64,000 bases of DNA from Pseudonocardia alaniniphila. Lineage in GTDB: Bacteria > Actinomycetota > Actinomycetes > Mycobacteriales > Pseudonocardiaceae. The position numbers were made by a program, and so were the translations under genes. This document shows positions 26,795-35,248 of the stretch, piece after piece; positions within the stretch are counted from its first letter, which is position 1; each line of letters starts with the position of its first letter. Below the pieces are notes generated by a model. It ran no database searches. It worked only from the letters and a program-made list of their open reading frames with translations, and was not told where the DNA came from. The DNA is taken from the NCBI RefSeq assembly GCF_022524485.1, contig NZ_JAKXMK010000025.1, forward strand, positions 62,001 through 126,000, read 5' to 3'.

Positions 26795-27481
26795 GTGCGC
26801 GACCGTCCGACCGTCCTGCTGTCCGCCGCGATGTCGGTGGACGGCTGCATCGACGACGCGTCGACGAAGCGTCTCGTGCTATCCGACGACGCCGACTGGG
26901 ACCGCGTCGACGAGGTGCGGGCGAGCGTGGACGCGATTCTGGTGGGCGCCACGACGGTCCGCCGGGACGACCCGCGCCTGCTGGTCCGCTCTCCGGAGCG
27001 GGTCGCCGCGCGTGTCGCGGCCGGCAGGCCACCACAGCTGCTGAAGGTCGTGATCAGCAGCCGGGGCGACCTCGACCCGGAAGCGCGGGTGTTCACGGCA
27101 GGCGACACGGGCCGCGTCGTCTACGTGCCGTCGAGCGGGCTGGCGCAGGCCACCGAGCGGCTGGCGCCCGTGGCCGATGTGGTGGAGGCGGGCGACCCCC
27201 TCGACCTGCACCGCGTGCTGGAGGACCTCGCCGCGCGCGGGGTGCGCCGGCTGCTCGTCGAGGGCGGCACGGCGATGCACACGCTCTTCCTCAGCGCGGG
27301 TGTGGTCGACGAGCTGCATCTTCTCGTCGCACCCTTCTTCGTCGGTGACGCCGATGCACCGCGGTTCGTCGGCCCGGCGCGGTTCCCGCACGACAGTGCG
27401 CATCGCATGCGGCTCGCCGAGGCGCGCCCGATCGGCGACCAGGTACTGCTCCACTACGTGCTGGAGGGCAGTCGTGAGTGA
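26795..27481 (+). CDS. RibD C-terminal-domain reductase (pyrimidine reductase family)
   Basis: A 228-residue protein with the dihydrofolate-reductase-like fold of RibD/RibG C-terminal domains: VLLSAAMSVDGCIDD, AILVGATTVRRDDPRLLVR, GVRRLLVEGGTAMHTLFL and VDELHLLVAPFFVGD. In riboflavin synthesis this domain reduces the ribosylamino-pyrimidine with NADPH. Here it is a separate protein overlapped by eight bases by a separate deaminase gene, so the usual fused RibD is split. Whether the pair serves riboflavin synthesis or another pathway cannot be decided. GTG 26795 begins right before the conserved core and has AGGAT upstream. Confidence 0.86.
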   Translation: MRDRPTVLLSAAMSVDGCIDDASTKRLVLSDDADWDRVDEVRASVDAILVGATTVRRDDPRLLVRSPERVAARVAAGRPPQLLKVVISSRGDLDPEARVFTAGDTGRVVYVPSSGLAQATERLAPVADVVEAGDPLDLHRVLEDLAARGVRRLLVEGGTAMHTLFLSAGVVDELHLLVAPFFVGDADAPRFVGPARFPHDSAHRMRLAEARPIGDQVLLHYVLEGSRE

Positions 27482-27926
27482 CCTCGACGACTGCACGTTG
27501 CTCACACGGGCCATCGAGCTGGCGCACCGGAGCCCACCGTCGGCCACGGCTTTCTCGGTCGGCGCGCTCGTGGTGGCCGGGGACGGCACCGTGCTCGCCG
27601 AGGGCTGGTCGCGGATGCACGACTCCCACGACCACGCCGAGGAGGCCGCCCTCGCCTCGCTCGGCCGCGGCTGGCGGGCCCCGCCCGGCACCACCGTCTA
27701 CAGCTCGCTCGAACCGTGCAGCGTCCGGGCGTCCCGCCCGCGGACCTGCACCGAGTTGATCCTGGCCGCGGGGGTGGAGCGGGTGGTGTTCGCCTGGCGG
27801 GAGCCGTCCATCTTCGTCGACTGCGAGGGCGCGGAGCTGCTACGTGCGGCGGGCCTGGAGGTCGTCGAGGTACCGGAGCTCGCGGAGGAGGTCCGCGCGG
27901 TGAACCGGCACCTGCTGGCCGGCTGA
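27474..27926 (+). CDS. RibD-like cytidine/pyrimidine deaminase
   Basis: A 150-residue zinc deaminase. The zinc site is HAE in [10 protein letters not shown] together with SLEPC and a second cysteine in RPRTC; the two cysteines are nine residues apart, one more than in typical RibD. It starts at GTG 27474, inside the last codons of the reductase gene, with GGAGGG upstream, so the two are translated together. In RibD the deaminase domain precedes the reductase on one chain; here the order is reversed and the domains are separate. Function in riboflavin-type pyrimidine modification is likely but unproven. Confidence 0.85.
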   Translation: MSDLDDCTLLTRAIELAHRSPPSATAFSVGALVVAGDGTVLAEGWSRMHDSHDHAEEAALASLGRGWRAPPGTTVYSSLEPCSVRASRPRTCTELILAAGVERVVFAWREPSIFVDCEGAELLRAAGLEVVEVPELAEEVRAVNRHLLAG

Positions 27927-28004
27927 GAGCCCGCAGGCACGGCCCGGGCGTGTCACGACGGCGGGGACGGGGACGCCGGAAGCACTCGGGCCGTGGGCCG
28001 TCGC

Positions 28005-28010
28005 TACCCT
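28005..28010 (+). promoter_or_regulatory. -10 box TACCCT for proS
   Basis: TACCCT is followed by exactly 7 nt and GTG 28018. No Shine-Dalgarno sequence is present, so the mRNA is probably leaderless. Confidence 0.5.
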
Positions 28011-28017
28011 TTCCCAG

Positions 28018-29766
28018 GTGTTGACCCGGATGTCGTCGCTGTTCCTGCGGACCCTGCGCGAGGACCCGGCCGACGCGGAAGTGCCGAGCCACAAGCTGCT
28101 CGTCCGCGCCGGCTACGTCCGACGCGTCGCGCCGGGGATCTACTCCTGGCTGCCGCTCGGGCTGAGGGTGCTGCGCGCGATCGAGCAGGTTGTGCGCGAG
28201 GAGATGGACGCCATCGGCGCCCAGGAGATCCACTTCCCGGCGCTGCTGCCGCGCGAGCCCTACGAGGCGACGGGCCGCTGGACCGAGTACGGCCCCAACC
28301 TGTTCCGGCTCAAGGACCGCAGGGGCAACGACTACCTCCTCGGCCCCACGCACGAGGAGCTCTTCACCCAGGTGGTCAAGGGCGAGTACTCGTCCTACAA
28401 GGACTACCCGGTGATGCTCTACCAGATCCAGAACAAGTACCGGGACGAGGCGCGTCCGCGCGCGGGCATCCTGCGCGGCCGCGAGTTCCTCATGAAGGAC
28501 TCCTACTCCTTCGACCTCACCGACGAGGGCCTCGCCGAGTCCTACCGGCTGCACCGCGCCGCCTACGTCCGGATCTTCGACCGGCTCGGGCTGAAGTACG
28601 TCATCGTGAAGGCCACGTCCGGGGCGATGGGCGGTTCGGCCTCCGAGGAGTTCCTGGCGGTGGCGCCCACCGGCGAGGACACGTTCGTCAGCAGCCCCGG
28701 TGGGTACGCGGCCAACGTCGAGGCCGTCACCACGCCCGCGCCTCCCGCCCGGCCGATCGAGGGGCTGCCCGCGGCGCAGGCCCACCACACGCCCGACACC
28801 CCCACGATCGAGACGCTCGTGGCGTTCCTGAACAACGCCGGTCTGGGCCGCACCTTCACCGCGGCCGACACACTCAAGAACGTGCTGGTCAAGACACGGC
28901 GCCCGGGCTCGGCCGAGTGGACCCTGCTCGGGGTGGGCGTGCCGGGCGACCGCGAGGTCGACATGAAGCGGCTGGAGGCCTCGCTCGAACCCGCCGAGGT
29001 GGCGCTGCTCGACGAGTCCGACTTCGCGAAGCACCCCTTTCTGGTCAAGGGCTACATCGGGCCGGGAGCGCTGGCCGCCAACGGCGTGCGCTACCTGGTC
29101 GACCCCCGGATCGTCCCCGGCACGGCCTGGGTCACCGGCGCGGACAAGGTCGACCACCACGTCGTCGACCTCGTGTGCGGGCGCGACTTCACCCCGGACG
29201 GCACGGTCGAGGCGGCCGAGGTGCGCGAGGGCGACCCCGCTCCCGACGGCTCGGGCCCGCTGGAGGCGGCCCGTGGCATCGAGATCGGGCACGTGTTCCA
29301 GCTCGGCCGCAAGTACGCCGACGCAGCCGGCCTCGACGCCCTCGGGCCCGACGGCAAGCCCGTGCGGATCACGATGGGCTCCTATGGGGTCGGTGTCTCC
29401 CGGCTCGTGGCGGTCATCGCGGAGCAGAGCTACGACGAGTCGGGCCTGATCTGGCCGCGCGGCGTCGCCCCGGCGGACGTGCACGTCGTCATCGCCGGGA
29501 AGACCGACGAGATCGTGGCAGGCGGCGAGCGGTTGGCCGCCGATCTCGACGCGGCGGGCCTGCGCGTCGTGCTCGACGACCGCAAGGCATCGCCCGGGGT
29601 CAAGTTCGCCGACGCCGAGCTGATCGGCATCCCGACCATCGTCGTCGTCGGTCGCGGGCTCGCGAACGGGGTCGTCGAGGTGAAGGACAGACGCAGCGGT
29701 GACCGAATCGAGATACCGCTGAACGGCGCAGTGGAACAACTCGCCGATCTGGTGCGAAAGCAGTAG
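28018..29766 (+). CDS. proS: Prolyl-tRNA synthetase
   Basis: A 582-residue class II aminoacyl-tRNA synthetase of the bacterial type with the editing (INS) domain between motifs 2 and 3. Motif 1 lies in [29 protein letters not shown], motif 2 in [25 protein letters not shown], and motif 3 in [17 protein letters not shown] (cited as regions). The C-terminal anticodon-binding domain includes [26 protein letters not shown] 28018 gives [17 protein letters not shown], aligned with the mycobacterial start; an ATG at 28030 is the alternative. As in M. tuberculosis, it precedes the Rv2844/Rv2843-rimP-nusA block. Confidence 0.97.
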   Translation: MLTRMSSLFLRTLREDPADAEVPSHKLLVRAGYVRRVAPGIYSWLPLGLRVLRAIEQVVREEMDAIGAQEIHFPALLPREPYEATGRWTEYGPNLFRLKDRRGNDYLLGPTHEELFTQVVKGEYSSYKDYPVMLYQIQNKYRDEARPRAGILRGREFLMKDSYSFDLTDEGLAESYRLHRAAYVRIFDRLGLKYVIVKATSGAMGGSASEEFLAVAPTGEDTFVSSPGGYAANVEAVTTPAPPARPIEGLPAAQAHHTPDTPTIETLVAFLNNAGLGRTFTAADTLKNVLVKTRRPGSAEWTLLGVGVPGDREVDMKRLEASLEPAEVALLDESDFAKHPFLVKGYIGPGALAANGVRYLVDPRIVPGTAWVTGADKVDHHVVDLVCGRDFTPDGTVEAAEVREGDPAPDGSGPLEAARGIEIGHVFQLGRKYADAAGLDALGPDGKPVRITMGSYGVGVSRLVAVIAEQSYDESGLIWPRGVAPADVHVVIAGKTDEIVAGGERLAADLDAAGLRVVLDDRKASPGVKFADAELIGIPTIVVVGRGLANGVVEVKDRRSGDRIEIPLNGAVEQLADLVRKQ

Positions 29767-30035
29767 CGATCGACTCTGGCGGGTCGGCGCTTCACATGAT
29801 CTTCTGTGCCCGTGTGACGTCGGGCGGTGCGAGAGGACGGGTATGCGTGAGCAACCCTGATCCCCCGCGTCGCCGTGAACGCGGTCTGCCGGTGCGCGAT
29901 GCAGCGGACGCGAGGCTGCGGCACGACGGTCCAGCGGCGCTCCCCGCGCGTGACGCTCGGATCCGGACCTGTGCCGTGCCCCTCGCCGTCGGCAGATCGT
30001 GCGCCCGGCGGTTCCGCGGGAGGAGGTAGACCCGA
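29767..30035 (+). other. 269-bp gap with one weak small reading frame
   Basis: No terminator or known RNA is evident. A frame from GTG 29847 to a stop at 30029 could encode a basic 60-residue peptide (starting SNPDPPRRRERG) and ends six bases before the FHA gene. It has no recognisable domain or ribosome binding site and is high in arginine, as expected for random GC-rich sequence. I do not call it a gene. Confidence 0.4.
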
Positions 30036-33000
30036 ATGGAGTTCGACGCGCTACGGGCCGCCGTGGTGCCCGGTGGCGGGGTGGTCGGACGCTGGCCCGG
30101 CCTGATCTGCGTGGCCGAGTGCGAGGACCGCGCCGTACTGCGCCGCCTCTTGGACGTGTGCGCGTCCACTGCGGGTCCTGATCCCGGGCGCACCGTGGCC
30201 CGGCGTCTGGCGATGTGGCTCGGCGGCCCCGACGCGCCGGGCTCGGGCCTGAGGTTCGGCACCGTCGCGATCAGCGGCGACCAGTGGGCGGTGTTCCTGT
30301 TCGGCTCGGTCGGGCTGATCGTCCCCGGCAGCGGGATCGAGCTGTCCGGCGCCGACGCCGCCACCTGGACCGACCGGCTGCTGTCGCGACAGGACACCCC
30401 GGGTGTGCTGGTGCTCGAGGACAGCCCCGTCCCGGCCGACCTGGTGGACGGCGTTCACGACCTGCGCTCCGGCGTGGTGCCGGGCGCCGGTGCGGTGCTG
30501 GTGCAGGTCCGGCGCAACTCGGGTGGTGACAAGGCGGAGGAGATCGCCTCGCGGCGCACGCCCGAGCCCACGTGGCCCGACCTCGTGGACGTCCCGGGAG
30601 AGCTGGAGCGTTCCCCGTGGAGCATGACCGACACCGGGCCGCTCGCCACGAGCCGTCCGACGATGCGGCAGCAAGTCGACGGCATCGCCGAGGACAGCCC
30701 GATGTGGCGGGGGGTGCTCGGCGGCCGCGACGCCATGGTCGGCGACGTTCTGAGTGGCGACCTGTCGGGCGGTGACATCCTCGGCGGCGACCTCGGCGAC
30801 AGCCGATCCGGCGGCAATGGTTCCGCCACCGGCCGCACGGGTTCCGGGTTGAGCGGTGCAGGGTGGCCCGCCACCACCCGGCGCACCGGTCCCGACCGGT
30901 CGAGTGGCCCGTCCGGCGCCCGTCGCGGACGGGCGGGGCGTTCCGGTGCGAGCCGGGGCGGCCTCGGTGCCAACGGGTCCGTGCTGCGAGCGGTCGGGAG
31001 CCGCGACTTCGAGCGTCCCGAGCGGGGTGGCGCCGACGAGGGGGCGAGCCGCGACGACTCCGATGGCGGACGAGCCGATGACAGTGGTCCACCGGGCGCG
31101 GCGTCCGTCGAGAACGAGCCGCGGCTCGGTTCCGCAGGCCGCGAGTCCGAACGTGACACGTCCGGCGGCGAGGTGCGCGATCCCGCCACGACGACGAGCC
31201 TGAACGGTTCGCCCCCGCCTGCCGAGGACCGCCGCACGGCGGCCACGGAGGCCGGGGCGGGCCGGAGCGCCCTGCGCCCGGTGGTCGAGGCCGATCCCCG
31301 CAGGGATGAGCGCGAGCGCGGCCAGTCCGGCCGCACCGTCCGCTCGGGCGCGGCCGATGCGCAGGCACGGGCATCGGCCCACGGCGGGTCGGGCGCTCTC
31401 GGGAAGGGGCGGGGCGCTGCGGGCGACGCCGCCCCGGACGGCGGTGCGCCGGGTGGCGCCACCGCCGATGCCGGCGAGCCGGGCGCAGCGTCGCCGGCGA
31501 TCGATGAGCGCCGAGCCCGTACGGGAGCGGATTCGACCGCTGCCGCCGCGGCACGCGCTGATTCCCGGCCTGCTGACGACTCCGGCCCCGCCGCCCCCGA
31601 CGGTGCCGATGCGGGCCGTGCAGGCGGTGGCGAGTCGAGAAGCACCGGATCGGGCCGCGTGAGCACGCCAGGTGCCGGCTCGAACCGTGCCGGCGTGAAC
31701 GGCGGCGGGGCGAACCGCGCGGGGTCGAGCGGTGCCGGTTCGAACGACGCCGGGGTGAACTGGGCCGGCTCGACCGGCCCCGGAGCCAACGGCTCGGGCG
31801 CGAACCGTGCGGCGAACGGTGCCGGGGTGACTGGCGCTGCGGCGAACGGTGCCGCAGCGAACGGTGCTGCAGCCAATGGTGCGGCGGCCAACGGGACGAA
31901 CGGTGCCGGGACGAACGGTGCCGGGGCGAACCGGATCGGGTCGACCGGCGCCGCGGCAGGCGGTGCCGGCTCGACCGGAGCCGTCGTGAACGGTGCCGAC
32001 TCGAAGCAGGCGAAGCAGAATCCTCCGCCTGGCCGGACCGACACCGGCCGTGCCACGCGCGGCGGCGACACGGGCCGGGCGGGGGCGGGGGGCGCTGCAA
32101 CGGGCGCCGCATCGGCCCGCACCGGCTCGGGCCCCGCCGCGCAGCGCGGCGGAGAAGCAGACCGCGCGGAGCGGGGTGCGCCCGGCGCCGACCGCGGGGA
32201 TGCGGGCCGAGGCCCGTCGGGCCGGAACGGGTCCACCGGCACGGGCAAGGCCGAGGCGCGGCGCGGTACCTCCGGCGGTGGTCCGCGCAGCGTTGATATC
32301 CGCAGTGCCGACAGGCACGGTGCTGATCCCCGGAACGCTGATCCCGGCCGGTCCGGTGACAGCCGTGCCGACCAGGGACGGGCCGATCGGAGCCCCACCG
32401 ACGGTGGGTCCGGTGCTGCGCCGGACGTGCGTGACCCGGCCGGTGCACAGGCAGGGTCGGGAGGCGGCGTCGCCGTCGTGTCCCGGCTGGTTCCGCGCGA
32501 CACCGCCGGTGGTGCTGCCACCCCGGCGATCGACGAGACCAGCGTGGGATCCCTGCACCCCCTCGCCGACCCCCCGCGCCGCCGCCCCGCGGCAGGCGGG
32601 GCCGAGTCGTCACAGCCCGAGTCCGACCAGTGGTTCGCGAGCAACACCGACATCGCCGAGGCCGCCGCTCCCTCACGGCAGGGACGACCGAGGCACGGCC
32701 GGCCCGAAACCGAGGACTCCGCCGCCGCGCAGAAGGCGGGGGCAGGCGCGCCCGCTCAGGCGGGGCCGCCCGTTCCCCCCGGCGCGACGACCCAGACCCA
32801 GCTGCGGGCCGAACGCGTGCTCGGGGTCGTGCAGGCGGATGCGGCACGTCCGCAGGAGGCCGAGCCTGCCCCCGTCGGCGTCGCGTCCGCCGAGGCCGCC
32901 ACGACCAGCGTCCCGAGCGGGGATGCGGCCGAGGCAGACTCCGATTCGAGCGAGACACCGCAGGTCCGGGGCCATCTGTGCCCGCGTGGCCACCTCAACG

Positions 33001-33431
33001 ACCCGCGGGCGCAGTTCTGTCTGTCGTGCGGCTCCCGGGTCGAGGACGGCGGTGGCGGGCTCGTGTCCGGCCCGCGTCCACCGCTGGGCATGCTGATCTT
33101 CGACGACGGGGTCACCCACACGGTCGACGCCGACCATCTGGTGGGACGGATGCCGGAAGCCGATCCACGGGTGCGCGCAGGCTCGTTGCGTTCGCTTCTC
33201 ATCGAGGACCCATCCGGTGCGGTGTCACGGGTGCACGCCGAGATCCGCCTCAACGGCTGGGACGTGCTGCTCGTCGACTCCGGATCCCGCAACGGCACGT
33301 TCGTGGCCGGCCCGGGCGAGTCGGCGTGGACGCCGCTCCCGGCCCGGCAGTCACGATGGCTGGTGCCGGGCACGCGGGTGCGGCTGGGTGGGCGGACGTT
33401 CCTGTTCGAGGCGCCGCCCGGAGTGCGCTGA
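30036..33431 (+). CDS. Very large FHA-domain protein with disordered repeat linker
   Basis: A 1131-residue protein. Residues 1-170 form a compact, ordered-looking N-terminal domain that I do not recognise (GGGVVGRWPGLICVAECEDRA; AVFLFGSVGLIVPGSG). Residues ~180-970 are low-complexity, rich in G, A, R, S, D and P, with a pentapeptide repeat at about 547-657. Then comes a zinc-ribbon-like motif (C982, H986, C995, C998) and a C-terminal FHA domain with GAVSRVHAEIRLNGW and DSGSRNGTFV, which binds phosphothreonine. It has no signal peptide or membrane segment. FHA domains link to Ser/Thr kinases, type VII secretion or cell division, but no such partner is adjacent. A GGAGGAGG precedes the ATG. Confidence 0.85.
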   Translation: MEFDALRAAVVPGGGVVGRWPGLICVAECEDRAVLRRLLDVCASTAGPDPGRTVARRLAMWLGGPDAPGSGLRFGTVAISGDQWAVFLFGSVGLIVPGSGIELSGADAATWTDRLLSRQDTPGVLVLEDSPVPADLVDGVHDLRSGVVPGAGAVLVQVRRNSGGDKAEEIASRRTPEPTWPDLVDVPGELERSPWSMTDTGPLATSRPTMRQQVDGIAEDSPMWRGVLGGRDAMVGDVLSGDLSGGDILGGDLGDSRSGGNGSATGRTGSGLSGAGWPATTRRTGPDRSSGPSGARRGRAGRSGASRGGLGANGSVLRAVGSRDFERPERGGADEGASRDDSDGGRADDSGPPGAASVENEPRLGSAGRESERDTSGGEVRDPATTTSLNGSPPPAEDRRTAATEAGAGRSALRPVVEADPRRDERERGQSGRTVRSGAADAQARASAHGGSGALGKGRGAAGDAAPDGGAPGGATADAGEPGAASPAIDERRARTGADSTAAAAARADSRPADDSGPAAPDGADAGRAGGGESRSTGSGRVSTPGAGSNRAGVNGGGANRAGSSGAGSNDAGVNWAGSTGPGANGSGANRAANGAGVTGAAANGAAANGAAANGAAANGTNGAGTNGAGANRIGSTGAAAGGAGSTGAVVNGADSKQAKQNPPPGRTDTGRATRGGDTGRAGAGGAATGAASARTGSGPAAQRGGEADRAERGAPGADRGDAGRGPSGRNGSTGTGKAEARRGTSGGGPRSVDIRSADRHGADPRNADPGRSGDSRADQGRADRSPTDGGSGAAPDVRDPAGAQAGSGGGVAVVSRLVPRDTAGGAATPAIDETSVGSLHPLADPPRRRPAAGGAESSQPESDQWFASNTDIAEAAAPSRQGRPRHGRPETEDSAAAQKAGAGAPAQAGPPVPPGATTQTQLRAERVLGVVQADAARPQEAEPAPVGVASAEAATTSVPSGDAAEADSDSSETPQVRGHLCPRGHLNDPRAQFCLSCGSRVEDGGGGLVSGPRPPLGMLIFDDGVTHTVDADHLVGRMPEADPRVRAGSLRSLLIEDPSGAVSRVHAEIRLNGWDVLLVDSGSRNGTFVAGPGESAWTPLPARQSRWLVPGTRVRLGGRTFLFEAPPGVR
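31674..32008 (+). repeat. 15-bp minisatellite encoding A-G-x-N-x pentapeptides
   Basis: About 22 imperfect units of 15 bp in frame inside the FHA gene, encoding units such as AGSNR, AGVNG, GGANR, AGSTG and a run of four AAANG. Two units are shortened (AANG, TNG), consistent with slippage in multiples of three bases. The consensus resembles neither classical pentapeptide repeats nor PGRS. Confidence 0.85.
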
Positions 33432-33432
33432 C

Positions 33433-33462
33433 CCCGGTCGGCCCTGTCGCGGGCCGACCGGG
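33433..33462. terminator. Bidirectional terminator hairpin between convergent genes
   Basis: A perfect 12-bp stem (33433-33444 with 33451-33462) and a 6-nt loop, two bases after the FHA stop and eight before the convergent gene's stop. It has no T-run but is placed to serve both genes. Confidence 0.7.
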
Positions 33463-33469
33463 TGGCCGG

Positions 33470-34789
33470 TCAGATGGTGGTGGGCCGGGCGCTCGCCACG
33501 ATGGCGTCGAGCGCCGCACGGGACGGTGACGGGGGAGCGTCGGGCGGCCCACCCGCGTCGTCGCCGTTCACCACGAGCAGCGCCATCGCGGGCCGTCCGT
33601 CCGGCCCGGAGGTCGGCACGGCGAGCACGAGAACCGTGCCCTCGGTCGCGAGGCATCCGTCGTCCGTGGCCGTGCGCGCCGTGGCCTCCACGAGGTTGCC
33701 CTGGATGCCACCGACGTCGACGGTCTGCGTGTTGCTCGCGTTGACGTCCGGGCGCGAGCCGTCCGGTGGCGTGTAGAGGGCCTGCGCCAGGCCCTGCGCG
33801 AGCGCGGGCAAGGAGGCGAGCGAGGCCGTTCCCGGCAGCACTGCGCTCGCGACGATCCCGCGGACGAAGGACCGGCCGGAGCACTCGTACTCGGGGCCTC
33901 TGGCCACACCGGCGAAGGTCAGCCCGAACGGGTTCGTCAGCGGGTCACCACCCTGTGTCCAGTCCGTGGGCACGGCGTAGCTGAGGGTGGGTGTCTGGAT
34001 CGGGGTCATCGGACCTGCCGCCGCAGTGCCGCCCGGTTTGAGCAGCAGGTAGCCGGCGACGCCGAGTCCGGCGAGCACGAGCGCGCCCACGGTGATCATC
34101 GCGACCACCGTGGTGCGGTTGCGGCGGGTCACGCCGGCGGCCGGCGCCGCAGGCGCGGGCTCGGACCACGGCTGCTGACCGGACCAGGGCTGCTGTCCCG
34201 GCGTCGGCGGCTGCCACGATCCCGCGGGCTGCCCCGAACCCGAACCCGAACCCGGCCCCGCCCACGGCGACGGCCCGGCGCCGGGACCGCCGGGCCACGA
34301 TTGCCCCGCCGGTCCGGGCGGGGGCGGCGCGGGGCCCCACGGCGCAGGCGGGGTGGGCGGCCCCCAGGCCCTGGCGTCGGCGGGCGGTGGTGGTGGTGCG
34401 TCGACGACGGGCATTCCCCACGGCGCCGTCTCCGGCGCGGCCTTCGACGGCTCGATCCAGACCGTGCTGTCGCCCGTGGCGCCCTGCTCGGATCCGGGCG
34501 TGGGCGCGGGCCCTGCGCCGGGGGCGGGGGGCCCGGTCTCGGGGAGGGGCTGAGGCCCGGTCTCGGGGACGGGGTAGGGCGCGTTCTCAGCGACCGGTTG
34601 CGGTCCGGTCTCGGAGACGGGCTGGGGCCCCGTCTCCGGCACGGCCTCCGGCCCGGTCTCGGGTGGTGCGTCCGGCGTCGGGTCCGGGGAGCCGCCGTGT
34701 GAACCGGGCTCCGGCGGCGCGGTCGCCCCGCTCGGTCGCTGGTCGTCGGGCCCAGGCTGCGGCGGGTGGGCTCCACCGGTCGTCGTCAC
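33470..34789 (-). CDS. Proline-rich single-pass membrane protein with octapeptide repeats
   Basis: A 439-residue protein of unknown function. Residues 1-220 are proline- and glycine-rich and probably disordered in the cytoplasm; residues 43-90 are six octapeptide repeats of PETGPQPV type. A basic stop-transfer motif RRNR leads into one transmembrane helix (about 228-248, VVAMITVGALVLAGLGVAGYLLL). The remaining ~190 residues are outside, include two likely disulfide cysteines (YECSG, DDGCLAT), and resemble the extracellular parts of mycobacterial DUF-type sensor proteins. It converges with the FHA gene; a link to it is possible but unproven. Confidence 0.75.
   Translation of the reverse strand: MTTTGGAHPPQPGPDDQRPSGATAPPEPGSHGGSPDPTPDAPPETGPEAVPETGPQPVSETGPQPVAENAPYPVPETGPQPLPETGPPAPGAGPAPTPGSEQGATGDSTVWIEPSKAAPETAPWGMPVVDAPPPPPADARAWGPPTPPAPWGPAPPPPGPAGQSWPGGPGAGPSPWAGPGSGSGSGQPAGSWQPPTPGQQPWSGQQPWSEPAPAAPAAGVTRRNRTTVVAMITVGALVLAGLGVAGYLLLKPGGTAAAGPMTPIQTPTLSYAVPTDWTQGGDPLTNPFGLTFAGVARGPEYECSGRSFVRGIVASAVLPGTASLASLPALAQGLAQALYTPPDGSRPDVNASNTQTVDVGGIQGNLVEATARTATDDGCLATEGTVLVLAVPTSGPDGRPAMALLVVNGDDAGGPPDAPPSPSRAALDAIVASARPTTI
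34520..34663 (-). repeat. 24-bp tandem repeat (six units)
   Basis: In-frame units encode PETGPEAV, PETGPQPV, SETGPQPV, AENAPYPV, PETGPQPL and PETGPPAP. The fourth unit is the most divergent. Confidence 0.8.
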
Positions 34790-34818
34790 GGATCAAGGGT
34801 AGTTGTACGCCTTTCGGC

Positions 34819-35229
34819 TCATCCGGTGAGGAACGACAGCCTGACCGAGCGCACGGGGTTGTCGCCGTTGGTGTCCACGAGGCAGACCGACTGCCAGGTC
34901 CCGAGTGCGGTGCGTCCGTCGAGCACCGGGACCGACATCGACGGCGCGATGATCGCGGGCAGGACGTGGTCGCGGCCGTGGCCGGGGCTGCCGTGCCGGT
35001 GCCGCCAGCGGTCGTCGGCGGGAAGTAGTTCGCGCAGCGCGGCGAGCAGGTCGGTGTCACTGCCGGCGCCGGTCTCGATCACCGCGAGGCCGGCGGTCGC
35101 GTGCGGGACCCACACGTTCAGCAGGCCTTCCCGGGCGTCGACGGAGCGCAGGAAGGCGGCGATCTCGTCGGTCAGATCCACCACAGCCTCGCGGCCGCCG
35201 GTCCTGATCTCGATCAGCTGGCTGTCCAT
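34819..35229 (-). CDS. YjbQ/UPF0047 family protein
   Basis: A 136-residue trimeric-fold protein. The family block VPHATAGLAVIETGAGSD and the RHGSPGHGRDHVLPAIIAPS histidine cluster are clear, followed by GTWQSVCLVD. Some YjbQ proteins have weak thiamine-phosphate synthase activity in vitro; the true role is unknown. ATG 35229 is preferred to the longer frame from 35250 because a GACACT -10-like hexamer on the minus strand ends 6 nt before it. It is divergent from the aminotransferase gene; their start codons are only 19 bases apart. Confidence 0.88.
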   Translation of the reverse strand: MDSQLIEIRTGGREAVVDLTDEIAAFLRSVDAREGLLNVWVPHATAGLAVIETGAGSDTDLLAALRELLPADDRWRHRHGSPGHGRDHVLPAIIAPSMSVPVLDGRTALGTWQSVCLVDTNGDNPVRSVRLSFLTG

Positions 35230-35234
35230 TCTCG

Positions 35235-35241
35235 TAGTGTC
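35235..35241. promoter_or_regulatory. Overlapping opposed -10 boxes
   Basis: TAGTGT on the plus strand (35235-35240, 8 nt before ATG 35249) and GACACT on the minus strand (35236-35241, 6 nt before ATG 35229) share five bases. Polymerase could not occupy both at once. Confidence 0.45.
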
Positions 35242-35248
35242 CCTGTCC

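Noticed and set aside
29847-30029. A 60-residue basic reading frame before the FHA gene
   Set aside because: No ribosome binding site, no recognised domain and an amino acid composition expected of random GC-rich DNA.
30051-32958. Minus-strand reading frames of 730-895 residues opposite the FHA gene
   Set aside because: They are low-complexity, arginine- or alanine-rich products of the GC-rich repeat region, without ribosome binding sites or domains.
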